Assembly: GCA_023386835.1 (NCBI GenBank)
Contig: JAEWIY010000040.1
Span: 1 to 28,008 of the forward strand
Direction of reading: 5' to 3'
Length of the DNA stretch: 28,008 nucleotides
Source of the DNA: Verrucomicrobiota bacterium
GTDB lineage: Bacteria; Verrucomicrobiota; Verrucomicrobiia; Opitutales; Opitutaceae
Shown here: positions 15,183-22,929 of the stretch, in pieces
Layout: each line of letters begins with the position of its first letter
Numbering within the stretch: position 1 is the stretch's first letter
Program-made: the position numbers and the translations under genes
Notes under the pieces: model-generated
Databases searched by the model: none
What the model was told of the DNA's origin: nothing
The model's input: only the letters and a program-made list of their open reading frames with translations

Positions 15183-15572
15183 ATGGGCGAAGAGCGGCTG
15201 GCCAGGATTGTAAGGGCGATGCGGATCGAGCCGGGGGATCGCATTCTCGAAATCGGCTGCGGTTTCGGTGTCTCATCGACCCTGATCTGCCAGCAGCTCA
15301 CGACCGGCTTCTACCTCGCCATCGATCGTTCAGCGACGTCGATCCGCGCCGCGATGAAGCGCAACGCCGCCTACATTGAGGCCGGGCGGGCGGCTTTTGA
15401 GGTCGCTGACTTCGAGTCCTTCGATCCCGGGCCGCGTCTCTTCGACAGGATCCTGGCCGTGCGCGTGCGCGCCTTTCACGTCGATCCGGCAGCCAGCCGA
15501 GAACGGGTCCAGCGGTGGCTCGCCCCGGGCGGACAGCTTTTTATCGAGTACGACGAGCCTACGCGGCGATAG
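15183..15572 (+). CDS. Small SAM-dependent methyltransferase (class I)
   Basis: From the ATG at 15183 the protein has 129 residues. ILEIGCGFG (about 21-29) is motif I, the SAM-binding glycine-rich loop of class I methyltransferases. YLAIDRSATSIRAAMKRNA supplies the acidic residue after strand 2, and LFDRILAVRVRAFH and WLAPGGQLFIEYDEPTR correspond to motifs IV and post-IV. Complete enzymes usually run 200 residues or more; this compact form keeps only the core, as in a known subgroup of short family members. The gene lies 32 bp after the DUF4260 gene. The substrate is unknown. Confidence 0.75.
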   Translation: MGEERLARIVRAMRIEPGDRILEIGCGFGVSSTLICQQLTTGFYLAIDRSATSIRAAMKRNAAYIEAGRAAFEVADFESFDPGPRLFDRILAVRVRAFHVDPAASRERVQRWLAPGGQLFIEYDEPTRR

Positions 15573-15898
15573 CGGATGAGCCACGGAGCCGGATTGGGCA
15601 CTCATCGATTCAGTGCGCCTGCCTCCAGCGCGCGCTCCCCGTTCAATTTCTTGAAGCAAATTGATCGAACGTCGATCAAAGCTCGTCCGACGCGACTGTA
15701 GGGGTATTGACCATACAGCCCCCGTTGCCAATCGGGTATAATTATCCACCCGCGATTGCCTTTATTCTAGCAGCACCCGGAGCGCTGCCCGCGCACCGCT
15801 TGGCTTTGCGTTTTGATCCTTCCCCTGCCCCGGAGCTGAGCTCCTCACCTTCAGGTTTACGCCTTCTCACCGAGTCGCGCGCGTGCGGTTCGATCGGC
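15573..15898. other. Intergenic region with palindrome and -10-like sequence
   Basis: The 326 bp after the methyltransferase contain no supported gene. They include the palindrome at 15661-15679 and a TATAAT (15737-15742). The best upstream TTGACC (15707-15712) is 24 bp away, too far for a standard promoter. Confidence 0.4.
15661..15679. promoter_or_regulatory. Operator-like palindrome
   Basis: ttgatcg-aacgt-cgatcaa is a perfect 7-bp inverted repeat with a 5-nt centre, in an AT-richer patch upstream of a TATAAT. It has the size of a dimeric repressor site, but no regulator gene is nearby. Confidence 0.3.
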
Positions 15899-16291
15899 AT
15901 GGAAGAACGCTCTCCGTTTGCGGTGTTGTTTGGATTGCCGCTCGTGGCGCTGGTTGCCGGTGCAATCGGCTTCCTGGCCCGCCTCGGACCCATTCCCACC
16001 GCCCGGGCTGATGGAGCCGGCTCCAGTCGATCCGGCAGAGCTGCGACGATCGGCAGTGCGCAGGCCCGGTTGTGGGAGGACCCCTTGGCGGTTTTGCAAC
16101 GTGGATCCGCCCACTCATCCCCACCGGGGCACGGCGGTGGGACCGAGTTCGTCCTCGCATCGGGCGGGCCACCCTCGCTCCAACGCCGGGCGGTTCGCCC
16201 TCCGACCAACTTGTCCGGCTACTGCCGCTCACGTGCACCGACGACCTCGTCGATGCGACGCACTGCAACCGGCGGACCCTCAAAAAATTAA
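15899..16291 (+). pseudogene. 5' fragment of a larger membrane-anchored protein gene
   Basis: From the ATG at 15899 the protein begins MEERSPFAVLFGLPLVALVA (basic/acidic lead plus one transmembrane helix) and reaches SAQARLWEDPLAVLQR. I associate the (Q/E)ARLW-x-DP motif just after an N-terminal helix with much longer uncharacterised proteins. After this point all three frames become Pro/Ser/Arg-rich with no sustained protein character, and no long frame follows before the next gene. The likely reading is a truncated gene. The link to a larger family rests on memory of the motif. Confidence 0.35.
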
Positions 16292-16396
16292 GCCGGCATG
16301 CCGCATGATCCTTCCGGATGGTCGGGGACAAAGCATTGCCGGTCGCGTGTAACGGCGTGAGGATTTCGCTCAACCACGCCCGTCTCCACTTTTTTG

Positions 16397-17002
16397 ATGC
16401 GCCACCTTCAACCGGTCTCGGAAGATGAAATGGTGGCGACCTTTCTGCGGGCGGAGATCGTTTCGCCGCGCCATCAGGCCCGCCTTCTCGACGTGCTGCA
16501 GCAACTTGGCGGCGAACGGCGCATCATCGATGGACCCGACCTGTCGAGCGCCGAGGAGAACGCGCTGCGAACGCGGGTGCTCGGCGCGTTCCGCGGCTAC
16601 CGGCAGGATCGGGCGCTCTTCCAGGGATTCCCGGACGACGTCCGCTGGCATCGCTGCACGCTCGATCCCGAGGACCTCTCCCGCATCCGGTATGTGAATT
16701 ACTCGTACTGGATCGCACTCACCGGCGGCACACGCCGCCCGGCGGATGCCGTGCCCCGCCTCCGCGCCGGTTCAGCCATCTTCGGGCAGGACCCTGCACG
16801 ATTGCTTAATGCGTCCCAAGCGCTCGAAGCGGGCACGACGTTCCCGGAGATGATTCTGGTCGGCACTGATGCGGCGTCGGACCTCGTCGTCCTGGAAGGG
16901 CACCTACGCCTGACCGCGTACGCCCTTGCGCCTCAGCGGGTGCCGTCGAACCTGACGGCACTGGTCGGCTTCTCCCCACAGCTGCGAACGTGGATGGTGT
17001 GA
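16397..17002 (+). CDS. Conserved hypothetical protein, 201 residues
   Basis: The ATG at 16397 (a TTG one codon earlier is possible) follows a pyrimidine-rich leader, cgtctccactttttt. The product is soluble and well balanced, beginning MRHLQPVSEDEMVATFLRAE. The middle holds IRYVNYSYWIALTGGTRRP, and the end VVLEGHLRLTAYALAPQRVP and LTALVGFSPQLRTWMV. I recall this combination of Y-V-N-Y-S-Y-W and L-E-G-H-x-R-L-T-A-Y-A from uncharacterised proteins, and the EGHLRL block loosely recalls ParB-like nucleotide-binding folds. No function can be assigned. It appears intact. Confidence 0.6.
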   Translation: MRHLQPVSEDEMVATFLRAEIVSPRHQARLLDVLQQLGGERRIIDGPDLSSAEENALRTRVLGAFRGYRQDRALFQGFPDDVRWHRCTLDPEDLSRIRYVNYSYWIALTGGTRRPADAVPRLRAGSAIFGQDPARLLNASQALEAGTTFPEMILVGTDAASDLVVLEGHLRLTAYALAPQRVPSNLTALVGFSPQLRTWMV

Positions 17003-17072
17003 GCCACACGAGGCGGGATCTTTCCCCAGACCAAGAGCCGGTCACCAGGGGCCTTCCGTATCCGAGTCACTG

Positions 17073-17681
17073 CTACTTCTTCTGGTACTTCCAATGCAGC
17101 GGCTTCGCCTCGGCGCATTGCGCGACCATCGTTGCGATCCGCTGGGCGCGGGTTTCCGGTCGCTTCGCCTCCGCCACCCACTCGAGGTACTCGCGCCGGT
17201 GGCCGGGGCTAAACTTGGCAAAGGCCTGCACCGCCTCCGGCCGGCCTTCGAAAGCCGCAGCCACGTCGTCCGGCATGGTGGGCACTGGACGCGACTCCCT
17301 GCCGCCCTTTCTCTTCACGGGCCGTGCGCGGACATGCTCCACCGCCATCCTCAAGAGCTTCTTCATCACGTCATCCGGCGGGAGATCGGCGACGGACGTC
17401 AGCCGACCGAGGCTGCCCATCGCACCGTCGCTAATGATGCCCGCGCCCGTGGTGTGAGCGCGCATCTGTTCTCCCCAGAAGCCAAACGCCGCGTGCGCCT
17501 TGAAGGCCGCCATGTGGCACAGCGGGTGCCCCTCCCGGCTCCAGAACGGCATGCTCCACTTGATCGTCTCCTGTGCCTCCGGGCACGTCTCCCACACCAG
17601 ATTCCGGAGCCGCTGAAGGATCGGCTGAGCAAACGGCGCGGCGTTCGCGATGTAGGTGTCAATTCGAGGGTCAGGAGTCAT
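17073..17681 (-). CDS. DUF1801 / YdeI-OmpD-associated family protein
   Basis: The ATG at 17681 is preceded on its strand by gaggcggtc, one of the few purine-rich leaders in this window, so it is preferred over in-frame ATGs at 17717 and 17789. The 202 residues contain a DUF1801 fold (about 5-110: RIDTYIANAAPFAQPILQRL, ETIKWSMPFW, FKAHAAFGFW) and a C-terminal YdeI-like helical tail (FAKFSPGHRREYLEWVAEAK, then RPETRAQRIATMV). Such proteins are monomeric and their role is unsettled. It is transcribed toward the 16397-17002 gene and is not part of the cytochrome operon, from which a terminator separates it. Confidence 0.8.
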   Translation of the reverse strand: MTPDPRIDTYIANAAPFAQPILQRLRNLVWETCPEAQETIKWSMPFWSREGHPLCHMAAFKAHAAFGFWGEQMRAHTTGAGIISDGAMGSLGRLTSVADLPPDDVMKKLLRMAVEHVRARPVKRKGGRESRPVPTMPDDVAAAFEGRPEAVQAFAKFSPGHRREYLEWVAEAKRPETRAQRIATMVAQCAEAKPLHWKYQKK

Positions 17682-17796
17682 GACCGCCTCGTCGATGGGG
17701 CGAAGCCAGTCTGCCATGTTACCCCAGAAAACCAATGCCAGAATCGCGGCACCGCCGGTTCTCTCGAAGCAGTCGCCTCCGGACGCCAAACAAACA

Positions 17797-17819
17797 GGCC
17801 GCCGGAGTGACCGGCGGCC
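17797..17819 (-). terminator. Rho-independent terminator of the cytochrome-porin operon
   Basis: A perfect 9-bp stem (ggccgccgg with ccggcggcc, 5-nt loop) lies about 60 bp beyond the porin-gene stop. On the minus strand it is followed by tgtttgtttgg, an acceptable U-rich tail. Confidence 0.75.
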
Positions 17820-17881
17820 GCGAAAAGAGATCTGAACTCGAATGGCCTAACTGATCCGCACTGCCGGCTGTTCCGCTCGGA

Positions 17882-19933
17882 TCAGAACCGGTACTGGACT
17901 TTGCCGTAGAGCAAGTGGGCGTCGTAGTCGTTCAGCCCCTTGCCGTCGAGACCGACCCAGGTGTTGTCGTCCTTCGTCAGGTAGCCGTACTTGAACGTGA
18001 AGATCAGGTGCTCGCTCTGGCGACGGACCCAGGTGACGTAAACGGCCTGCTGCTGCTCGTCGACGCCGAACGGCATCGAAATCGCGGAGTTGTCGATGAA
18101 GTTGTCGGCCCCGTAGTAGGTATAATCCAGATACAGGTCATCCTTCTTCGCGAGCGCGTAACCGGCGCCGAGCGAACCGTTGACGTAGTTGTTGTCGCCG
18201 TGAAGGACGATCGGGTACGAGGGCGTCGACAGCTGGTCCCACGTCACGTTGAGGTTCGCGGTGAGGTACAGCCGGCCGGTCGGGCTCCAGGTGGCGCTCT
18301 GGCTGATGATGTGCGACGTCAGTTCGGAGCTCTCCACCTCGGAGAGCCCGGCTTCGGTGCTGACGACGCGGGAGCGCTGGTAGTCATACCGCGTCACCAG
18401 GCTCAACATGGGGGCCGGTCGCCATGACATCCGGAGATTGAAGTCGTGCGTCTCAAAATCCTGGTCGGTGATGTACGCCGGATAACGGTCACCGGAGGCA
18501 GGCGCGGTGTTGTCGCGCACCGCGTCATAATCATTTACGTTGACCTTGTAGTAGTACTGCCCGGCAAACGAGAGACCGGGCTTCGGGTACCAGTTCGCCT
18601 TGGCTGAATACTTCTGACTGTTGCGGGAAACATCCATGTCGCGGTCGATCCGGGACTGCGCGGTGTGGTGGTCAACGAGGTGCTCCTGCAGGTCGCCCTC
18701 ACCCTGGATCCACTGGCCCTCCGCGCTGAAGGTCCAGTTCGGCTTGCCGGTGTAGCGCACCTCCACGGCCTCGACGAACTCGTTCCACTTCTTGTCGTGC
18801 TGGCTCTCCATCTCCTCCAGCGTGGCGGCGAAGGCCGGTCCCGCACCGATGTTGGTCTCCACAAAATGCGCCAGCGTTTCCTGGTGCAGGTTCTCGAACC
18901 GGAGGCTGGGACGGATCGACCAGTTCTTCTTCGGAAGGTAGACCGCGTTGAGGTTCAGCACGGTTTGCTTCATCTCTGCGTGGCCATCGAGGTCGAAGAA
19001 ACCTTCGTCGCGCTGCTGACGGCGGAGGTAAGCCGGGTCGTAAGCCGGGTCATACGACTGACCGTAAATGCGGCTGCCCGCGATCAGTGAGTCGAGATCG
19101 GTGATGAGCGCGCCACCGGAGACGGTGAGCTTCTCCGACACGACGCGCTGGTAGTAGCCATGGGCGGCAAAAATGTCCGTTTTCGTTTCGTCCTTGCTGG
19201 TGGCGACACGATCCGCGTTCTCGTTCGGCCGGCGGCGCATGTTGCGCTGGTTGTTCAACTCCGTCTCCGCATACCGCGCTCCGACGTTCCACTTCACCTC
19301 GGGTTTCGAGGTGTTGCCGAGATTGGCCGTGAAGACCTGCGTGACCTCATCGAGGTTGTAGAAGGACGGCACAACGTTCCGGGTGCCGTAGGGCGCCCCA
19401 ACGAGGTTGGTGTCACCCCAGGAGGTCGAGTCCTTGGTCCCGTCGCGCATGTTCCGCTGGTATCGAAACGACAGCAGCGTCTGGTTGGACAGGTACCGAC
19501 CGGCTTCGAACCAGAACTTGCTGCGCGTCAGCGAGAGGTCCTCGTCGTAGAGTTTGAAGGCGACGCCATTCGGCCGGAAGATCCCGGCGGTCCCATCGTA
19601 GTAGATGCGGAACGACTCGTAGCCAGTGGCCAAATACCACGCGTCGGGCTTTTCGAAGCGGAGTCCCAGCCGGTAGTCGTCCTCACCGGTCATCAGGCGG
19701 GCATCGAACCGGAAGATCGTCTCGTCGTCCTCGCGATAGATGCGCAATTCCTCCAGGCCGCCAAAGCCATCCTTTCGCAGCTGGTTGGCTTGCTGGAAGG
19801 AGGGCCGGTCGCCGTTGAGCAGCACGCCGCCGCCACCAACGGAATACGTGCCTTCGATCACCGCATCAGCGGCGGGAAGCGCCGCGGGAAGAAGCAGGGC
19901 CGCCCAGAGGGCGCGGGAGCAGGTGCGTGGCAT
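17882..19933 (-). CDS. MtrB/PioB-like outer-membrane beta-barrel of a porin-cytochrome complex
   Basis: The 683-residue protein has a signal peptide (ALWAALLLPAALPAADA, cleavage about 24) and then alternating amphipathic strands to the end, finishing in YGKVQYRF with a terminal Phe as expected for barrel insertion. Strands such as YRLGLRFEKPDAWYLATGYE and the dense Tyr/Trp/Asn pattern match decahaem-associated MtrB/PioB proteins of 650-750 residues. These form a large pore that sheathes a multihaem cytochrome and lets electrons cross the outer membrane. It follows the eight-haem cytochrome gene by 18 bp, the expected partner order. No mature cysteine is present, whereas some MtrB proteins carry an N-terminal CxxC. 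Confidence 0.85.
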   Translation of the reverse strand: MPRTCSRALWAALLLPAALPAADAVIEGTYSVGGGGVLLNGDRPSFQQANQLRKDGFGGLEELRIYREDDETIFRFDARLMTGEDDYRLGLRFEKPDAWYLATGYESFRIYYDGTAGIFRPNGVAFKLYDEDLSLTRSKFWFEAGRYLSNQTLLSFRYQRNMRDGTKDSTSWGDTNLVGAPYGTRNVVPSFYNLDEVTQVFTANLGNTSKPEVKWNVGARYAETELNNQRNMRRRPNENADRVATSKDETKTDIFAAHGYYQRVVSEKLTVSGGALITDLDSLIAGSRIYGQSYDPAYDPAYLRRQQRDEGFFDLDGHAEMKQTVLNLNAVYLPKKNWSIRPSLRFENLHQETLAHFVETNIGAGPAFAATLEEMESQHDKKWNEFVEAVEVRYTGKPNWTFSAEGQWIQGEGDLQEHLVDHHTAQSRIDRDMDVSRNSQKYSAKANWYPKPGLSFAGQYYYKVNVNDYDAVRDNTAPASGDRYPAYITDQDFETHDFNLRMSWRPAPMLSLVTRYDYQRSRVVSTEAGLSEVESSELTSHIISQSATWSPTGRLYLTANLNVTWDQLSTPSYPIVLHGDNNYVNGSLGAGYALAKKDDLYLDYTYYGADNFIDNSAISMPFGVDEQQQAVYVTWVRRQSEHLIFTFKYGYLTKDDNTWVGLDGKGLNDYDAHLLYGKVQYRF

Positions 19934-19951
19934 GGGGCTTTAGGCTTGAGG

Positions 19952-20725
19952 TTAGAAGCGGAGGGAGGAGTTGACGTGGGAGCCGTGCACGGCTTCGTGG
20001 CAGCCCGCGGTCCAGCACGTGCCGCGCTGCACAAAGGAGGCGTGGTCGCGACCGCCGATCATCAGCTGTCCGCTGGTGGTCTGCTGCTGGAAGTGGCACT
20101 GCAGGCAGAGCGACTGGTTCCGCGCCTTGAGCATCTTGTCGTTCACCGTGCCGTGCGGGTTGTGGCAGGTGACGCAGCTCTCCCGCAGCGCTTCGTGTTC
20201 GAAGACAAACGGACCGCGCTGCGCGTCGTGGCACTGCAGGCAGGTGTCGTTGGCCGACGTCAGGCTCGTGCCACCGCCCATGATGGCGTCGCCCTCGTGC
20301 GGGTCGTGGCAGTCGCTGCAGGTGACCTTGTCGAGCTGGTGGGCGTGCGGCAGCGCGAACTCCCCGCGCTTGTCCAAGTGGCACTGGAAGCAGGTCTCCG
20401 GATGGCGGGTCGGGTTGACGATCGTGAAGGCCTCACCGCCGCTGTTGACGTGCACGCTGCCGGCGCCGTGGCAGGCCTCGCAACCCATGTTCACGGCGTT
20501 CGCGCCGGTCGCCATCAACTTGGCGTGGGTCGCATCATGGAAACCGCTGGTGATGTCGTCGTGGCACTCTGAGCACGCTTCAGATCCGACGATCTTCGCC
20601 CCTGGCACGTGCGGGGGAACGATGATGACCCGGTTGACGGTGGTGCAGGCCACGAAGAGCAGCCCCCACAGGCAGGTGCCGCCAAAAATGAGGAGGTTCC
20701 GGTAACGGAGCAGGCGCTGTCTCAT
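19952..20725 (-). CDS. Eight-haem DmsE/MtrA-like cytochrome c, probable lipoprotein
   Basis: The ATG at 20725 gives 257 residues; an upstream ATG at 20812 is in frame but would put the hydrophobic segment internally. LLFVAC (about 22-27) resembles a lipobox. Seven CxxCH motifs lie at 51, 82, 112, 136, 162, 184 and 207, and an eighth site has the longer spacing CWTAGCH (237-243), followed by EAVHGSHVN, the usual end of DmsE/MtrA proteins. In that family the cytochrome lies in the periplasm and threads into the porin. Canonical members have ten haems; eight recalls OmaB of Geobacter porin-cytochrome complexes. The operon context (quinol-side cytochrome upstream, barrel downstream) supports this role. 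Confidence 0.85.
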   Translation of the reverse strand: MRQRLLRYRNLLIFGGTCLWGLLFVACTTVNRVIIVPPHVPGAKIVGSEACSECHDDITSGFHDATHAKLMATGANAVNMGCEACHGAGSVHVNSGGEAFTIVNPTRHPETCFQCHLDKRGEFALPHAHQLDKVTCSDCHDPHEGDAIMGGGTSLTSANDTCLQCHDAQRGPFVFEHEALRESCVTCHNPHGTVNDKMLKARNQSLCLQCHFQQQTTSGQLMIGGRDHASFVQRGTCWTAGCHEAVHGSHVNSSLRF

Positions 20726-20789
20726 GGGGAAAAGGTTGTGGGGTGGCGTGAAAGGACGGAGTGGGAAAGCGGGACGGCAGCTTGTCAGA

Positions 20790-20848
20790 AATACCGGCCA
20801 GCGGCTGCGCACCTGTTGGCGAGATCCGCGTGGCGTTTGGCCGGTATT
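20790..20848. promoter_or_regulatory. Intercistronic inverted repeat between two cytochrome genes
   Basis: aataccggcca (20790-20800) and tggccggtatt (20838-20848) are perfect 11-bp inverted copies around 37 nt. In the operon mRNA this would be a stem with a large loop in the 162-nt gap between the two cistrons. It could protect or process the message, or be part of a protein-binding site. Confidence 0.65.
20803..20820 (+). promoter_or_regulatory. Shared 18-bp motif, copy 1
   Basis: GGCTGCGCA-cct-GTTGGC lies inside the loop of the inverted repeat. The same motif, in the same orientation and spacing, occurs at 22830-22847 and 22912-22929. Confidence 0.6.
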
Positions 20849-20887
20849 GAAAGAGTCATGACGGCAACCGGGGCGTGATCCGGCGGG

Positions 20888-22375
20888 CTAGAGCTGCAGG
20901 CCTCCGGTGTGGCAGTCGGCGCAGGTGAGCTCCGGATCGAGTTCACCGTCCGGGTGTTCGAATTCGAGTCCCTCGGCCGACAGAGCCTGCAACGACTCGC
21001 CGCTGCCCTGCGCCAGGATGGTGTGGCACGCATTGCAGTCCGAGGCGCCCACAGTCCGGCCCGCGTCATCCTTGTGGCGGTCGTCGTGGCAACGGAAGCA
21101 GCCCGGCCAATCCTTGTGCCCAATGTTGTTCGGGTACACGCGCCAGTCGGCCTTGCGTTCGGGGAAGATCGTTTGGTCGTAGATCCGGCGAACCTCCTCC
21201 ACCGCCGCGGCGGCGTCGGGATGATCCGGATACTTCGCGGTCAGGTAGGCGGCGATCTTCTCGTGCGCCTCTTCCGACGTCGTGATGCTGTCCTGGGTCA
21301 TCGCCTTGACCGCCTCGCGCTTGATGTTCGGCAGCTGCAGGCTGAGCAGGCCCTCGGCCATGGAGCGCTCCACCGCCTCGTTGGCGGTCGGGAAATTGTG
21401 GGCCGGACGGTTGTGGCAATCCATGCAGTCCATCGTCCGGATGGCCGCGGCCGGCGGCTCACCCTCAAACTCCTCCGTGCGGAATACCCGCGACGCGCCC
21501 GTCTTCAGGTCGGTCACGCGCATCCACGGGATCTCCTGCCGCTCGTCGTCGACCGCGTAGTACTCCACTTTCTCATCCTCGCTGACGTGCCAGTGGATTC
21601 CACCCGGCGGCATGCCGGGACGGCTGCTGTTGACGTGCATCAGCATACGCACCGTGTAGGGCGAGTTCCGCTTGTTGGAGAGGAAGTGGGTGTAGATCAT
21701 CTCCACGTTGCCGTGGAACTTCTCCGGCCAGTGGCAGCGCTCGCAGATGTCGCGCGCCGGCCGGAGATTCTTCAACGGCGTCTCGATCGGCCGGTTGTAG
21801 TTGTCGGTCAGGTACGCGATGAGCTGGTGGGTCCCGTTGATCTTGGCCTTGACGAACCATTCCGCGCCCGAGCCGATGTGGCACTCGACGCAGTCAACCC
21901 GCGCGTGCGCACCACGCTGGTAGGTGACGAACTCCGGGTTCATCGCCCGGTGACACGCCTGGCCGCAGAACTGGTTGGACTCCGAATAATGGTACGTCTG
22001 GTAGCTGCCAAACGCGCTCAGCATCAGGAAACCGAGCGCGCCGGAACCCAGCAGCAGCAGGTAGCGCCGCTGGCGTGGATCGGCAAAGTCGAGCTGCCAG
22101 CGATGCGGCGTGTCCGCGGCGTTCTTGATCGCGTAGCGACGCTGCAACCACGCGCCGCAGAAGATCAGAGCGAGCCCGGTGATCAGGAAGCCGGGCGCGA
22201 CGATGTAGGTGAAGATGCCAAGGTACGGGTTCTGGTCCCCCTGCGTGAAGTCCATCCAGACCAGCAGGGCGAACGAGAACAGCGCGCCCAGCGCGACGAT
22301 CGCGCCGATCACACTGATCCAGTTGTTGAAGTGTGACCGCGGGCGAAGCGGCGTGTGGGTGCGTGGCTGGGACAT
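20888..22375 (-). CDS. Seven-haem NapC/NirT-family inner-membrane cytochrome (ImcH-like)
   Basis: The 495-residue protein has three membrane helices (about 18-42, 50-75, 104-122) and then a long periplasmic part with haem sites at 137 (CGQACH, spacing CX3CH), 162, 211, 317, 426, 447 and 485. Segments CHRAMNPEFVTYQ, HARVDCVECHIGSGAEWFVK and RPARDICERCHWPEKFHG are typical of the NapC/NirT quinol-dehydrogenase group. Geobacter ImcH has a similar plan: NapC-like N-terminus, three helices, seven haems and about 500 residues. Such proteins take electrons from menaquinol and pass them to periplasmic cytochromes. It lies 42 bp after the small cytochrome gene and before the eight-haem gene. The specific equivalence to ImcH is inferred. 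Confidence 0.85.
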   Translation of the reverse strand: MSQPRTHTPLRPRSHFNNWISVIGAIVALGALFSFALLVWMDFTQGDQNPYLGIFTYIVAPGFLITGLALIFCGAWLQRRYAIKNAADTPHRWQLDFADPRQRRYLLLLGSGALGFLMLSAFGSYQTYHYSESNQFCGQACHRAMNPEFVTYQRGAHARVDCVECHIGSGAEWFVKAKINGTHQLIAYLTDNYNRPIETPLKNLRPARDICERCHWPEKFHGNVEMIYTHFLSNKRNSPYTVRMLMHVNSSRPGMPPGGIHWHVSEDEKVEYYAVDDERQEIPWMRVTDLKTGASRVFRTEEFEGEPPAAAIRTMDCMDCHNRPAHNFPTANEAVERSMAEGLLSLQLPNIKREAVKAMTQDSITTSEEAHEKIAAYLTAKYPDHPDAAAAVEEVRRIYDQTIFPERKADWRVYPNNIGHKDWPGCFRCHDDRHKDDAGRTVGASDCNACHTILAQGSGESLQALSAEGLEFEHPDGELDPELTCADCHTGGLQL

Positions 22376-22417
22376 GAGCGTGGAAACCCGGCGCTCGGTT
22401 GGGGAAAGCGAGGTGCG

Positions 22418-22753
22418 TCAGCTCTTCAGCGAGCGGATGAAGGTCACCAGTTCCTTCATTTCCTCCGGCGACAGTTCGTCCTTGAAGCCCTTCATGGTCT
22501 CCTTGCCGCTCTTCTCGTCGGTGACGCCGTCGCTGATCGCCTTGAGCATCTCCTCATCCTTCATCTCAGCTTGGACCGCCGCGTCGGTGTAGTCGCGGAC
22601 CTTGAGTTTGCGGCCGGCCTTGGTCTGGCCTTTGCCATCGGCGCCGTGGCACTTGGCGCAGTGGTTTTCCCAGTTCTCAGCCACCGGCGCGGCGAGGGCG
22701 ATGCCGCCGATCATGGCGAGGGTGAGAGTGAGCAGCTTGAGAGGGGCTTTCAT
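22418..22753 (-). CDS. Small monohaem class I cytochrome c
   Basis: The 111-residue precursor has a signal peptide (KLLTLTLAMIGGIALAAP, cleavage about 22). CAKCHGADGKGQT (32-44) binds haem and a Met at about 87 in KETMKGF is the likely sixth ligand, giving a soluble periplasmic carrier of about 90 residues. It is the first gene of the four-gene conduit operon and could shuttle electrons between the membrane cytochrome and the eight-haem protein or a terminal oxidase. The start lacks a Shine-Dalgarno sequence (attcaccctcgc before the ATG). Confidence 0.9.
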   Translation of the reverse strand: MKAPLKLLTLTLAMIGGIALAAPVAENWENHCAKCHGADGKGQTKAGRKLKVRDYTDAAVQAEMKDEEMLKAISDGVTDEKSGKETMKGFKDELSPEEMKELVTFIRSLKS

Positions 22754-22829
22754 GCGAGGGTGAATTTAAGGTTAGGGCGGTTGGGATGGTCCGAGCTGTG
22801 CCAGGAGTATCGTCATTCCGGCGCCCCTC

Positions 22830-22847
22830 GGCTGCGCATGAGTTGCC
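22830..22847 (+). promoter_or_regulatory. Shared 18-bp motif, copy 2
   Basis: GGCTGCGCA-tga-GTTGCC matches the other two copies at 14 of the 15 fixed positions. It is 77 bp from the start codon of the small cytochrome gene and 82 bp from copy 3, about eight helical turns. Confidence 0.6.
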
Positions 22848-22911
22848 AAGCACCGTGCAGCATTTGCTGAGTCCGTGATGGGCCCGATCAAAGATCCTGA
22901 TGCGCTCCGAG

Positions 22912-22929
22912 GGCTGCGCATCCGTTGGC
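22912..22929 (+). promoter_or_regulatory. Shared 18-bp motif, copy 3
   Basis: GGCTGCGCA-tcc-GTTGGC is identical to copy 1 at all 15 fixed positions and one of the three variable ones. A similar gcagatc/gagatc word follows in both. Confidence 0.6.

Noticed and set aside
15707..15742. TTGACC/TATAAT promoter
   Set aside because: The spacing of 24 bp is far from the 16-18 bp optimum, and no intact gene begins directly downstream.
12280..17002. Integron cassette array
   Set aside because: The run of small same-strand genes suggested cassettes, but the spacers (30-60 bp in most cases) share no repeated attC-like structure and there is no integrase in the window.
20909..22336. 475-codon open frame on the plus strand opposite the seven-haem cytochrome gene
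   Set aside because: It is Arg/Val/Ala-rich without domains. The opposite strand encodes a coherent NapC/NirT protein with seven haem motifs. High GC leaves the complementary frame open.
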